DNA of 64,000 nt from CAVUAN01 sp963739435 (GCA_963739435.1 CAVUAN010000008.1:124001-188000), one strand, 5' to 3'; positions 28,502 through 38,616 are shown, counted from the stretch's first letter. Numbers and translations are program-made. Notes: generated by a model not told the origin, from the letters alone.

Positions 28502-29468
28502 AAGCAGCTTCGATTGCAGCAAACAGCGCTGTCATGTCTTCAGGGATCGGGGCGGCGATGGTGAGAGGTTCGTTGGTGGCCGGGTGGCGGAAGGTGATGC
28601 GCTCGGCGTGGAGGGCCTGGCGGGGGAACGCCGTCAGGAGCGATTTGAGTGAGGGATCCTTGACGCGCTCGAAGCGCGGCCGTCCGTAGACGGGGTCGCC
28701 CACGACCGGCAGGCCGGCAGCGGCCAGGTGAACGCGGATCTGGTGGGTTCGCCCGGTGACGAGCCGGCAGCGCAGGAGAGTCAGGCCAAGAGCGAACCAC
28801 TCCTTCTCGATCTCGTAGAGCGTGCGGGCTTCTCGCGCGCCCACAGGCGGCGGGTCGGCGCTTCGGAAGGCTTTCATCTTCTTGCGGTCCCGAGGGTCGC
28901 GCCCTATCGCGAAGGCCACCTCGCCCTTGCGAACGCGGGGGACGCCGGCTGCAAGCGCGAGATATTCCTTGCGCATGCTTCGCTTCTTCATCTGCCGCGA
29001 GAGCGAGGCATGGGCGAGATCGGTCTTGGCGACGAGCAGGACGCCCGACGTGTCCCGGTCGAGGCGGTGGACGATCCCGGGCCGAAGCTCTCCGCCCACA
29101 CCCGCAAATCCCTGGACGTGGTGCAGCAGAGCGTTGACGAGGGTGCCGGAGAAGTGGCCGGGGGAGGGGTGCACGACGAGACCCGCCGGTTTGTCGATCG
29201 CGATCAGGTCGCCGTCCTCGTAGAGGATCGAGAGGGGAATCGCCTCGGCCGCAATCGTTGCCGCCCGCGGTTCCGGGACCTCGACCTCGACAGCCTCTCC
29301 CCCGCGAACAACGTGCGAGCGCTTGGCCGGCTTGCCCCCGACGCGCACCGCGCCCTCCTCGATGAGCTTCTGGAGCCGGGAACGAGAGAGGTCGCTGCAA
29401 GCCGAGACGAGGAAAAGGTCGAGCCGAGTCCCGGCGGAGGGCGCGCCGACCTGGAAGCGGCGGATCAT
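28470..29468 (-). CDS. rluD: RluA-family 23S rRNA pseudouridine synthase
   Basis: Converts specific uridines of large-subunit rRNA to pseudouridine. An S4-like RNA-binding region (LDLFLVSACSDLSRSRLQKL) covers residues 10-75, then the catalytic domain with HRLDRDTSGVLLVAKT, whose Asp is catalytic, and TGRTHQIRVHLAA. ATG 29468 is used; an in-frame GTG lies at 29477. The last ten residues (SPSPSGRGQG) and the TGA stop are supplied by the inverted-repeat element at 28466-28501, so the ancestral stop was probably displaced. Assignment to RluD over other RluA members is tentative. Confidence 0.85.
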   Translation of the reverse strand: MIRRFQVGAPSAGTRLDLFLVSACSDLSRSRLQKLIEEGAVRVGGKPAKRSHVVRGGEAVEVEVPEPRAATIAAEAIPLSILYEDGDLIAIDKPAGLVVHPSPGHFSGTLVNALLHHVQGFAGVGGELRPGIVHRLDRDTSGVLLVAKTDLAHASLSRQMKKRSMRKEYLALAAGVPRVRKGEVAFAIGRDPRDRKKMKAFRSADPPPVGAREARTLYEIEKEWFALGLTLLRCRLVTGRTHQIRVHLAAAGLPVVGDPVYGRPRFERVKDPSLKSLLTAFPRQALHAERITFRHPATNEPLTIAAPIPEDMTALFAAIEAASPSPSGRGQG

Positions 29469-29483
29469 TCTGGCCACACTAAT

Positions 29484-29566
29484 GTCATTCCGAGGAGCGT
29501 AGCGACGAGGAATCTACTCCGGCCGAGCCACCACGGGGCAGATCCCTCGACTTCGCTCGGGATGAC
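29484..29566. repeat. 83-bp GTCATTCCGAG-type palindromic repeat
   Basis: Ends GTCATTCCGAG and CTCGGGATGAC are inverted copies with one mismatch. Its reverse complement is homologous to the 84-bp element at 47233-47316. It fills the gap between lgt and rluD. Confidence 0.75.
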
Positions 29567-29576
29567 AAGAGAGGGG

Positions 29577-30368
29577 CTAAGCCGTCTGACTCTGCTTGCG
29601 CGACAGGTACACCATCATTCCAACTGCGATCATCGCCCCGAGCAGGCCGATGAACTGCGAGGTCGACAGGAGGCCGGGGATCACGAAGCCTCGCACGAGG
29701 TCGCCGCGCCAGATCTCGAGCACGCCGCGGGAGATGGAATAGAGCAGCACGTAGAGCCAGAAGATCTGGCCGTCGAAAGACCGCCGGGGCCAGGCCCACG
29801 TCAGGACGAGAAAGATGACGAGGGCGTTGAGCGAGAGATAGATCTGCGTCGGGTGGAGCGCAACCCCGATGGGCGTCCCGACGGCCTCGTGGGCGAACGA
29901 ATCGGTGAACGTCACGGCCCACGGCCCGGACCACTCTTTCCCGTAGCAGCAGCCGGCGGCAAAGCAGCCCCACCGCCCGATGGCTTCGCCGAGCGCGACC
30001 GACGGCACGGCAATGTCGAGCACCTTCCAGGCCGGCAGGTCGTGCTTGCGCATGTAGGCGATGGCCACGGCGGTCGCGGCGATGAGGCCGCCGTAGAAGA
30101 CTCCTCCGGAGCGCAGAACATCCACGAGATCTGCCGGCCGGTCGAGGTAGTGCCGCCATTCGACGATGACGAGCAGGAGCTTCGCGCCCAGGATGGCCGC
30201 GGCGAGGATGTAGAGCGACAGGTCGAAGATCTGCTGCTCCGGCAATCCCTCGCGCAGCGCGCGCCGGCGGAGCAGCCAGATGCCCGTCAGGTAGGCGCAC
30301 GCCAGGATCGCCCCGTAGGTGGGCAGATAGAAAGATCCAATGTGGACGAGGCGGGGAAAGATGGTCAG
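29577..30368 (-). CDS. lgt: Prolipoprotein diacylglyceryl transferase
   Basis: Polytopic inner-membrane enzyme that lipidates the lipobox Cys of preprolipoproteins. It shows the family pattern: HIGSFYLPTYGAILACAYL, SGGVFYGGL, EAIGRWGCFAAGCCYG (the Lgt signature, with Cys-rich variation) and HPTQIYLSL. No conventional start is visible; the frame opens with CTG at 30368, which overlaps the lspA TGA, so either CTG is used or an upstream base is missing. About 263 residues, a normal length. The lspA-lgt-rluD order is a lipoprotein-maturation operon. Confidence 0.85.
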   Translation of the reverse strand: MTIFPRLVHIGSFYLPTYGAILACAYLTGIWLLRRRALREGLPEQQIFDLSLYILAAAILGAKLLLVIVEWRHYLDRPADLVDVLRSGGVFYGGLIAATAVAIAYMRKHDLPAWKVLDIAVPSVALGEAIGRWGCFAAGCCYGKEWSGPWAVTFTDSFAHEAVGTPIGVALHPTQIYLSLNALVIFLVLTWAWPRRSFDGQIFWLYVLLYSISRGVLEIWRGDLVRGFVIPGLLSTSQFIGLLGAMIAVGMMVYLSRKQSQTA

Positions 30369-30913
30369 GTCCTCGGGCTTGCGTCGGCTGCCGGGGCGCC
30401 CGCAGCCTGCTGCTCTTCGGAGCGCAGCATGTCGAGAAAGAGGAGGCCCACTCCGATGCAGATGGCCGAGTCGGCCACGTTGAAAGCGGGCCAGTGGTGG
30501 CCTCCGACCGAGAAATCCAGGAAGTCGACCACGTAGCCGAAGCGCACGCGGTCGAGGAGATTGCCGACCGCACCTCCGAGAATGAGCGCGAAACCGACCT
30601 GGAGGCGCACGCTGCGGTGGGGCGTGCGCAGAGCGTAGCCCGAGACAACGAGGAAGACGAGGATGGCGACCGTGTTCAGGATGATCGCCTTCAGGCTCGA
30701 GTCGACGGAAGCGAACAGCCCGAAGGCGGCGCCGCTGTTGCGCACGTAGGTGATGTCGAAGAGGTTCGCCACGACCGTCGAGGACTGGTGAACGTCGAAG
30801 GTGCGTGTGATCAGCCCTTTCGTCCATTGGTCGAGGAACAGGACGGCCAGCGAAACGAGCAGGTAAGCGCCGCGGTAGAGCGTGCTCTCGCTGACTGTGC
30901 TCGGAGATCTCAT
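30365..30913 (-). CDS. lspA: Signal peptidase II (lipoprotein signal peptidase)
   Basis: Membrane aspartyl protease that removes the signal peptide from lipidated prolipoproteins. Four hydrophobic segments and both catalytic Asp regions are present: GGAVGNLLDRVRFGYVVDFL and FNVADSAI, plus VRNSGAAFG. It has 182 residues, with a short Ala-rich tail. ATG 30913 overlaps the ileS stop, consistent with the widespread ileS-lspA coupling. The frame is intact. Confidence 0.92.
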   Translation of the reverse strand: MRSPSTVSESTLYRGAYLLVSLAVLFLDQWTKGLITRTFDVHQSSTVVANLFDITYVRNSGAAFGLFASVDSSLKAIILNTVAILVFLVVSGYALRTPHRSVRLQVGFALILGGAVGNLLDRVRFGYVVDFLDFSVGGHHWPAFNVADSAICIGVGLLFLDMLRSEEQQAAGAPAADASPRT

Positions 30914-33873
30914 GAAGCGGCTTCCTCCCCTGGCAGAGTCGCCAGCACGGCCCGGCAGCGGTCGCACAGCCCCGTCAGGTCGGCCTCGGGCGTGACCTTC
31001 CAGCACCGGTCGCACTTGCGGCCGGGAGCTTTTTCGAAGCGGATCAACAGGCCGGGGTAGGCTTGCGCGGCGCGGCTCTGCGCTGGCGCCGGCGTCTGCC
31101 CTCCGGCAGGTTCCTCTCGGACCAGACGACACGATGAAGAGGTCAGCCAGGCCGGAGCCCTCCGCTCCAACCGCGGACGCGGTCTTGCTCGAGCTCCGCG
31201 GAGGGGCTCAGCACGATTGCCGCCTCGAGCGAGGAGCCGATCGTCTTGTCTTTGCGAGCGTCTTCGAGCACGGCCGAGACATCCTCCCGTAAACGTGTCA
31301 GGCGGTCCCAGGCCGGATCGGTGTCCGAATCCGCCGGGATGCCATCCAGGGTCTCGAAACGCGCCAGGTGCACGGATTCTTCCTTCCGGCCGGGCAGGGC
31401 TTCCCAGATCTCCTCGGACGTGAAGGGGAGAAGGGGCGCCGCGAGGGTGGCGATGCACCGGGCGATGCGATGGAGCGCTGTCTGCGCCGACCGCCTCTCG
31501 CGCGAAGCCGGGGCCGAGGCGTAGAGCCGGTCCTTCAAAATGTCGAGATAGAAGGCCGAAAGAGTGGTCCCGCAGAGGTTGACGAGCGTGTGGTAGACGA
31601 CGTGAAACTCGAAGCGCTCGTAGGCCGCGAACATCCGCAGGGCGGCCTGGCGCGTCTCGGCTAAAGCCTTTTGGTCGAGGGGCAGGAGGTCTCCCCAGGG
31701 CAGGGCATCCCTCTCCGGGTCGAAATCGTAGATGTTCGAGATCAGGTACCGGGCGGTGTTGCGGATCTTGCGATAGGCCTCGGCGCACCGGGCCACGATC
31801 TCCTCGGAGATCGGGCCGTCGTCGCGGTAGTCGATCGAGCAGACCCAGAAGCGCAGGATGTCGGCCCCGTACTTCTTCATCATTTCCTGCGGCTCGATGA
31901 CATTGCCCAGGGACTTGGACATCTTGCGGCCGGCGGCGTCGAAAAAGAAGCCGTGCGTGAGGACGGTCTTGTAGGGCGCCGCGCCGTAGAGCGTCACCGA
32001 CGTCAGGAGAGAGGACTGGAACCAGCCGCGGTGCTGGTCGTGCCCCTCGACATAGATGTCGGCCGGCACCTCGCCTTTTGGACGCGAGAGCTCCGGCCAC
32101 TCGCCCGAGCGCAGGACGGCCTGGTGCGAAACGCCGGAGTCGAACCAGACGTCCAGGATGTCCGTCTCTTTCGTGAACTCGGCGACGCCCTTCCGGTTGG
32201 CACCCGGGGGCAGGAAGTCCTCCGCCGGGCGCACGTACCACGCATCGCCGCCTTCCTTGCGGAAGATGGAGACGACGTGCTCGAAGAACCTCGCCTGCTC
32301 GGCCGTGTCGCCCGCCCAGGGGTAGACCTCGGCCTTCTTGCCGCCGCGCATCGCGTAGAGCAGCGTGATGGGGGAGCCCCACCGGCGCTGCCGCGAGATC
32401 AGCCATTCGTGGCGGTTCTCCACCATGCCCGCCATCCGCTGCTGGCCCCAGGCCGGGACCCACTCGACTGTGTCGCGGATGGCGTCCAGGGCCCGCTTGC
32501 GCACGTTGACCTGCTCGTCGTCCAGGCGGATGAACCACTGCACGGTGGCGCGGAAGATGACGGGCTTCTTGCAGCGCCAGCAGTGCGGGTACTCGTGGCG
32601 GAATGTCTTGTCCTCGTGCAGGAGGGCGCCGGCCGCCCTCAGGTCTTCGACGATCTCGGGATTGGCGTCGAGCACCTTCTTGCCCTGGTATTTGGCGACC
32701 TTCGCCGTGTATCGGCCGCCCTCGTCCACCGGGGAGAGGATCGGGAGGCCCTCGCGCTTGCCCGTCTGGAAGTCGTCTTCGCCGTGGCCGGGGGCCGTGT
32801 GCACGAGGCCCGTGCCGGTGTCCATCGTGACGTAGTCGCCGGCAACGACGCGGAAGGAGCGGGCTTCCTCCTCGGGTGTCAGCGCCCCGCGCTGGTCGGG
32901 AGGAAGGGGATGCCTGTAACGCAGTCCAACGAGCTTGATGCCCTTGGCGGTTTCGCCAAACGACTGACTCGTATGGCTGAAGACTCCTTCTTGATGGAGC
33001 GCGCCAAGGCGATCGGCCGCAACGAGATAGAGGCGCTCCGGTCGCCCGCCGAATGAGACGAGCTTGTAATCACGGTTCGGGGTGAACTGCGATCGCCATA
33101 TTCGATGGAATCGTCCAGGGCGTCGTGGTCCACGCGAGAGCCACGACGTCCTTGACGTTTTCGGTGTTCGGGAGTTTCGGCCCACCGAACCTCGCGAGCA
33201 CGTCGGCTGTATCCAGGAACGGAAACGCCACGGTGATGGCCGTGTCGTCGCGCTCTTCGTACTCGAGCTCGGCCTCGGCCAGCGCCGTCTGGTCGGTGAA
33301 GCACCACCGCACCGACTTCAAGTCCTGGAACACGAGCCCCTTCTTGTAGAACTCGCCGAAGGTCCAGGCCGTCTCGGCCTCGTAGGAAACGCTCATCGTC
33401 GAGTAGGGCCGATCCCATAGCCCGGCGATGCCGAGCCGCTTGAACTCTGTGCGCTGGACGTCGATGAAGCCCTGGGCGTATTCGCGGCAGGCCGCTCGAA
33501 TCGCCGGGGTGTCCATCTCCCGCTTCTTGGACCCCAGCTTCTTGTCCACCTTCTGCTCGATCGGCAGGCCGTGGCAGTCCCATCCGGGCACGTACGGGGC
33601 GTCAAAGCCCATCATCGCGCGGCTGCGCGCGACGACGTCCTTCAGGGTCTTGTTCATCACGTGGCCCAGGTGGATGTTCCCATTGGCGTAGGGAGGGCCG
33701 TCGTGGAGGATGTAGAGGGGCCGGCCCCGGGCTGCCGCGCGGCGCCTGGCTTCGAGGCCCATCTTCTCCCAGGCTTCGAGACGGAGCGGCTCGCGGCGCG
33801 CCAGGTCCGCCTTCATCGGGAAGTCGGTCCGGGGAAGGTTCAGGGTTGCTTTGTAGTCTTTCGGATCTGCCAT
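30910..33873 (-). CDS. ileS: Isoleucyl-tRNA synthetase, frameshifted
   Basis: Charges tRNA-Ile. Motifs in order: DGPPYANGNIHLGHVMNKTL (HIGH-type), WDCHGLPIE, editing-domain segments, DVWFDSGVSH, KMSKSLGNVIEP, and a C-terminal zinc ribbon CDRCW...CDRC. Frames change near 33060-33100 and near 31150, and possibly elsewhere, but all motifs survive. ATG 33873 (MADPKDYKATLNLPRTDFP) is chosen over TTG 33879. It heads the minus-strand operon ileS-lspA-lgt-rluD. About 985 residues, a normal length. Confidence 0.9.
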
Positions 33874-33898
33874 GACCAAAGCGTTGGAGTTTACCCGA

Positions 33899-34282
33899 TC
33901 AGTCTTCGGTCATCAGGGCGACGACGGCGGCGGCGGTTTCGGAGGTGTGGGTGATCGAGACCTCCGCCGAAATCACCTTCAAGCCCCGGGCGCGCTCGAG
34001 CGCCCGCCCCTGGAACTGGAGCACGGGCTTGCCGCGCGGGTCGCGGCGCACGATGATTTCGCGGAAGGTCAGGCCGCGCCAACCCGTTCCGAGAGCCTTC
34101 ATGGCCGCCTCCTTGGCGGCAAAGCGGCCGGCGACATGCTCGGCGAAAGCGCGCGGATGGCGTCGCTTCCGGTTCAACTCTCCGGGCTCGAAGACGCGCA
34201 TCAGGAACCGCTCTCCCCATCGATCGAGAACGGCCGCCACGCGTCCGACCTCCGCGAGGTCGATGCCGAGCAGGAGGCCCAT
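33899..34282 (-). CDS. acpS: Holo-[acyl-carrier-protein] synthase
   Basis: Transfers 4'-phosphopantetheine from CoA to acyl carrier protein. At 127 residues it is a typical AcpS: GIDLAEVGRV with the metal-binding Asp, and FAAKEAAMKALGTG with the catalytic Glu/Lys. SITHTSETAAAVV closes the fold. ATG 34282 overlaps the stop of the MscS gene upstream. The frame is intact. Confidence 0.92.
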   Translation of the reverse strand: MGLLLGIDLAEVGRVAAVLDRWGERFLMRVFEPGELNRKRRHPRAFAEHVAGRFAAKEAAMKALGTGWRGLTFREIIVRRDPRGKPVLQFQGRALERARGLKVISAEVSITHTSETAAAVVALMTED

Positions 34283-35718
34283 CAGCGGCGGCCCGAAAGT
34301 CCGAAGAACCGCTTGATGCGCACGGCGAGAGGCTCGCGCTCACCGATGCGATTGGCTTCGCGGTTGGCCTCGAAGACGTCCGCCGCGTGGCGCAGGCGGC
34401 CCTTCACGGTCGACTCGAGCTTCTCGACGAGGGTCGGATTGCCTTCCAGCAGCGGCGCGAGCGTTTCCTTGCGGATCTCGACCAGCGTGGTCTCGGCAGC
34501 GGCCCGAACCGTCGCCATCCGCGGCTCTCCGGTCAGGAGAGCAATTTCTCCGAAGGCCATGCCCGGCTCGAGCATCGCGATGCTTTGGCTGTCGGCGCGT
34601 TCTCCTCGGCCCGTCACGCCGCAGCGGCCAGCCTGGATGAGGAACATGGAGTCGCCGGGATCTCCCTCGCGCACGATCGTCTCGCCTGTGGTGTAGCGCC
34701 GCTCGAGGGCTCCGGCCGCGAGGATCTCGCGTTCCGCGGCCGAGAGGGGCTGGAAAAGGTCGAAGCCGGCGATCGTCGCGGCAATGGCTTCCGTGTGCGA
34801 TGGATGGACGAGCGGACCGGCGGCGTACTGGTGCTGTCGGATGGTTGGGAAGGCGATCGGGATGCCGGCCCGGCCGAGCGCGTACCACATGCGCTCCCGG
34901 ACCTGCGAGTCGACCTCCATCATCTGGGCGTAGTCGGTGAGCCAGTAGCGCAGCTCGTAGTGCACCGCATACTCGTCGAGGCCCTTGATGTAGGCCCGAG
35001 GGGCAGGGGCCGCGGCAAGGCCAGGCAGGTAGCGAACCGCTCCCTCGAGGGCCTCCCGGACCGAGGCGGGAGGCGCCTCGTAGTCGATTCCAACCCGGGC
35101 GGAGCGGGCGACCGAGGGCCCGGGCCGCGGATAGATCTCGAGGCGTTCGCGCCCGGCCACGCTGTTGGGGACGAGCAGAATGTTGCCCTCGAGCGTGCGG
35201 AGCTTGATGGCCCGCCAGGAGAGCTGCTCGACGATGCCGAGCGTCTCTCCGGAGCGGACCATGTCGCCCACCTGCACTGTCTTCTCGATCGCCAGCGCCA
35301 GGCCGGCAAAGAGGTTGCCGAGGGTTTCCTGGAGGGCGAGACCGATGACCGCGGTGATGATGGCCGACGTCGTGAGGAGGGCCCCGAGATCGGCGGCCAT
35401 CGTCCGCTTGAAGACGATGCCGAGGGCGATCCCGAAGACGACGATCGAAACGATCTGGCGCAAGAGCGCCGGCGGCGGCGTGCGGCCGCGCAGCCGGGAA
35501 CCCACGTCGAAGACGGCAATGTCGAGCAGTCGCGTCACGACGAACGCGACCGCAAGCCCCAGGGCCACCGCCCCATAGTTGATGTGGCGGAGGGCATCGG
35601 TCGTGTCGACGCCGAAGGCGGCGAGGGCTGCCACGAGTCCAGCGACGACGATCAGGATGGCGACGGGCCCGCCTATGCGTCGGGCCAGCTGCGGCAGCTT
35701 TCCGGGCTCCGAGGTCAC
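34282..35718 (-). CDS. MscS-family mechanosensitive channel with C-terminal cyclic-nucleotide-binding domain
   Basis: A 478-residue membrane protein. Three or four hydrophobic segments (residues about 15-130) end in the MscS pore helix (AVIGLALQETLGNLFAGLAL), followed by the beta domain with LLVPNSVAGRERLEIYPR. Residues about 320-440 form a CAP-type cyclic-nucleotide-binding domain (TGETIVREGDPGDSMFLI; GMAFGEIALLTGEPRMATVRA). This matches bacterial cyclic-nucleotide-gated MscS homologues. ATG 35718 overlaps thiE. Gating by a nucleotide is inferred, not shown. The frame is intact. Confidence 0.87.
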   Translation of the reverse strand: MTSEPGKLPQLARRIGGPVAILIVVAGLVAALAAFGVDTTDALRHINYGAVALGLAVAFVVTRLLDIAVFDVGSRLRGRTPPPALLRQIVSIVVFGIALGIVFKRTMAADLGALLTTSAIITAVIGLALQETLGNLFAGLALAIEKTVQVGDMVRSGETLGIVEQLSWRAIKLRTLEGNILLVPNSVAGRERLEIYPRPGPSVARSARVGIDYEAPPASVREALEGAVRYLPGLAAAPAPRAYIKGLDEYAVHYELRYWLTDYAQMMEVDSQVRERMWYALGRAGIPIAFPTIRQHQYAAGPLVHPSHTEAIAATIAGFDLFQPLSAAEREILAAGALERRYTTGETIVREGDPGDSMFLIQAGRCGVTGRGERADSQSIAMLEPGMAFGEIALLTGEPRMATVRAAAETTLVEIRKETLAPLLEGNPTLVEKLESTVKGRLRHAADVFEANREANRIGEREPLAVRIKRFFGLSGRR

Positions 35719-36328
35719 AGGCGGGAGATCCTGTCGTTCAAGGTTTTCGGGTCGGGAGAATCCTGGAACAGCCGGATCGCCGCGACTCCGGACACGCGGT
35801 CGCGGCGGCGGGCGATCTCCTCGAGATTCTGCTCACCAATTCCTCCGATCGCGTACACCTCGGCCCGGTGGCTCTCGAGGGGCGGCAGGCGATCGAGGGC
35901 GGCCGGGCCGAGCGGCGGGCCAAAGGCGCTCTTGCCGGGGGTTTCGAAGATGGGGCCCAGGACGACCAGGTCGGCGCCCTCCTCGATGGCTTCAGCGGCC
36001 TCCTCCGTCGAGTGGGTCGAGACGCCGACGACGAAGCCCCGAGGGGTGTTGGCGCGCACGCGCCGCAGTGGCAAACCGTCGGCGGGCAGGTGGGCTCCGC
36101 CTCGCCCCGGCGCAAAGCGCGATGTCGAAGCGTCGGTTCACGGTGAGGCCAACGTCTTTTCCGAGTACGGCAAGACAGTGGCGCGCCAGGAGCGAGGTTC
36201 TCGAGGTCGGACAGGTGCTTCTCGCGCAACTGGACGCGCAGGCCGGGGGCCCCGGCGAGCGCCGAGAGCACCGTCTCGAAGCGTTCGCGGCCGCAGGCCT
36301 CGCGGTCGGTGACCCACATTGCTTTCAT
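35715..36328 (-). CDS. thiE: Thiamine-phosphate synthase family protein, frameshifted
   Basis: TIM-barrel enzyme of the ThiE/TenI family, joining the pyrimidine and thiazole units of thiamine. The N-terminus MWVTDREACG...LRVQLREKHLSD and the C-terminal strands FVVGVSTHSTEEAAEA, DLVVLGPIFETPGK and VYAIGGIGEQN are clear. Frame changes near 36070-36200 disrupt the middle. ATG 36328 overlaps the stop of a small upstream gene. A TenI-like regulatory paralogue cannot be excluded, as no other thiamine genes are near. Confidence 0.75.
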
Positions 36329-36577
36329 GGCGAGGGCGCCTCCGCCGGGGGCTCTTCCGACAGGTTTCGGGCGAGAAGACGCAGATCGGCGACGGCGGCC
36401 GCTAGATGGACGAGGCCGAGGCCGGACACGAATCCGCGGAAGAAACGGGGACGCGCTGAGACCGAAGGAGGGCCGCGCTGCCGGGGACCAGGGACGCATC
36501 GTCAGGTACACGCCCACGGCCGTGCAGTAGAAGATGAAAATTGCGGCGCCAGCCAGAGGCCAGAATCGATAACGCAT
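36325..36577 (-). CDS. Small two-helix membrane protein, frameshifted
   Basis: Unrecognised protein of about 84 residues. One hydrophobic helix lies at the N-terminus (FWPLAGAAIFIFYCTAVGVYL) and, after a one-base shift near 36455-36465, a second (FVSGLGLVHLAAAVADLRLL) precedes a Pro/Glu tail. Its TGA overlaps the thiE ATG. ATG 36577 lies within the opposing transhydrogenase promoter. Confidence 0.5.
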
Positions 36578-36606
36578 TGGTGGGCCGCATTGTAGCCGGC
36601 TAGAAT
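36577..36606 (+). promoter_or_regulatory. Probable promoter for the transhydrogenase gene
   Basis: TTGGTG (36577-36582), 18-base spacer, TAGAAT (36601-36606). The predicted start (about 36613) is only a few bases before GTG 36616, implying a nearly leaderless message. Confidence 0.4.
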
Positions 36607-36615
36607 GCCCGAACG

Positions 36616-38063
36616 GTGGACACAGAGAAGTTCGACCTGGTGGTGATCGGGTCGGGTCCGGGCGGCGAAAAGGCAGCGGCCCAGTCGGCGTACTTCGGAA
36701 AGCGCGTCGCCCTGGTCGAGCGGGCCGCCGGAGGTCGGCGGCGCATCCGTGCACACCGGCACGCTGCCCTCGAAGACCCTTCGCGAGACGGCGCTGTACT
36801 TGACCGGCTTTCGCCGCCGCGCCCTCTACGGAATGAGCGTGCGGCTCGACAGGAAGAAGAGCCTGCGGCAGCTCGTGGGCCGCCTGCAGGAAGTCACCGA
36901 GCGGCAGACCCGGCAGATCCGGCGCAACCTCGATCGCCACTCCGTCGTTCTCGTCAACGGGAACGCCGTCTTCGAGGACGCCCACACCGTTTCCGTGCGC
37001 GATGACGGAGGCAAGGTCACTCGCCGGCTCCGGGCCGACGTTCTCCTGATCGCGACCGGTTCCTCTCCCTCGGCGCCGCGCGGCATCTCGACCGACGACC
37101 CGGACGTCGTGAACAGCGACAGCATCTTGAATCTCGACCGGGTGCCGACCTCCATGACGGTCGTGGGCGGCGGCGTGATCGGGACCGAATACGCCTGCCT
37201 CTTCGCAGCCCTCGGCACGCGCATCACGCTCGTCGAGGGGAGGGACCGCCTGCTCGCGGGCACGGACGAGGAGCTCTCGACCTCGATCCAGCTCTCACTC
37301 GAGCGGATGGGCGCGGAGATCATTCTGGGCGACGCCGTCCTCGAGATCGGCCGCGACCCGGAGGCAAAGAGCGAGGCCCTGCGGCTGCTCTTGAAGTCGG
37401 GCCGGAGGATCCGGGCCGACAAGCTGTTGTTCTCGGCGGGTCGGACCGGCAACACGAAAGGGTTGAACCTCGAGGCTGTGGGCGTCGCGCTCACCGACCG
37501 GGGACACATCCAGGTCGACGAGCACTTCCGGACGAACGTGCCGTCGATCTATGCCGTCGGCGACGTCATCGGGTTCCCGGCACTGACGGCGACCTCGATG
37601 GAGCAGGGACGGGTCGCGATGTGCCACGCCTTCGGGATTGCCTTCAAGAAGGCGATGTCGCCGTTCGTGCCCTATGGCATCTACTCGATCCCCGAGATCT
37701 CGACGATCGGGCCAACCGAGCAGGATCTGCAGGCGAAGGGGATCCCCTACGAGGTCGGACGGGCCCGCTTCGAGAACAACGCGAGGGGCCAGATCACGGG
37801 CGACACCGACGGGATGGTCAAGCTGCTCTTCGATCCGGACACGAAGAAGCTGCTCGCCGCTCACATCATCGGAGACAACGCGACGGAGCTCGTGCACGTC
37901 CCGATGTTCGTGATGGCGTCGGGCGGCACGATCGACGCCTTCATCGACGCCGTCTTCAACTTCCCGACGCTCTCGGAGAGCTTCAAGTACGCGGCCTACG
38001 ACGGCCTGCAGCGCCTGGCCGCGCGCGGGGAGCGGCCCTCGCGAGACCCCGCCCGCCCCCTGA
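36616..38063 (+). CDS. sthA: Si-specific NAD(P)+ transhydrogenase-like flavoprotein, frameshifted
   Basis: FAD-dependent pyridine nucleotide oxidoreductase of about 470 residues. The N-terminus LVVIGSGPGGEKAAAQSAYF binds FAD; VVGGGVIGTEYACLFAALG binds NAD(P); YAVGDVIGFPALTATSMEQG is the second FAD motif. Where disulfide reductases have CxxxxC, this protein has GGASVHTGTLPSKTLRE with no Cys, so it is not a lipoamide dehydrogenase. A one-base shift near 36735 precedes that segment. The 3' end is uncertain: the frame continues past the expected end, and TGA 38061 in another frame is the likely stop. Confidence 0.77.
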
Positions 38064-38086
38064 AGCACTCGCCCGCGACCCGGCGC

Positions 38087-38592
38087 TGGTTTGTCGGCGT
38101 GGCCCTGCCCGGCGGGGCGACGGCGGCGGGCGAGCCAGTGACTCTTTGTGTGATGGATCGCTGGCGCCGCTGCCGCTTCGAGTCGTGGGCGTACCACGCG
38201 GCGGGTATTGGCCTGCAGGGCCGAGAGCGCGGACGACGAGGGTTATCTCGTCGCTCTCGGCGGCGAGCCGGCCGATTCCGTCGGAGCTCCTGGCCGGCCT
38301 GCGCGCCCGCGGCATCGGCGTCGCCGGAGAGGTCGCGGACGTCGAGACGGACATCGTCCTCGTGCGGCCGGGTTCCGTCTGGGAGGCTTCGGGCTTCAAG
38401 CTGCGCGGCCGCGGCGAAGCCACTCGCCGGCGGCAGCGCTACGAGATGCTCCGGGCCCAGGGCCTCGACCTGCCGGCTGGCGCCGCGGAGGTGAGCGACA
38501 GGGAACTGGACGCCGCCGTCTCGGCCCTCGCCGCGTACCTGTGGGCGACCGGCCAGGCCAGCCTCGCGGAAGCTACTGTCATCATCTCGTAG
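38087..38592 (+). CDS. Hypothetical protein, possibly DUF429-like, frameshifted
   Basis: Begins around WFVGVALPGG, continues MDRSLAPLPLRVVGVPRG, and after shifts ends GRGEATRRRQRYEMLRAQGLDLP...ATVIIS. The pattern vaguely suggests a DUF429/RNase H-like fold, but the catalytic residues cannot be checked through the broken frames. It joins directly to the end of the transhydrogenase reading frame. The start is uncertain (GTG 38099 is another choice). Confidence 0.4.
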
Positions 38593-38616
38593 TTTCGCTT
38601 CTCCGAGAGATGCGGG

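Noticed and set aside
31671..33056. 461-codon plus-strand frame opposite ileS
   Set aside because: Antisense to isoleucyl-tRNA synthetase motifs; no homology or start signal of its own.
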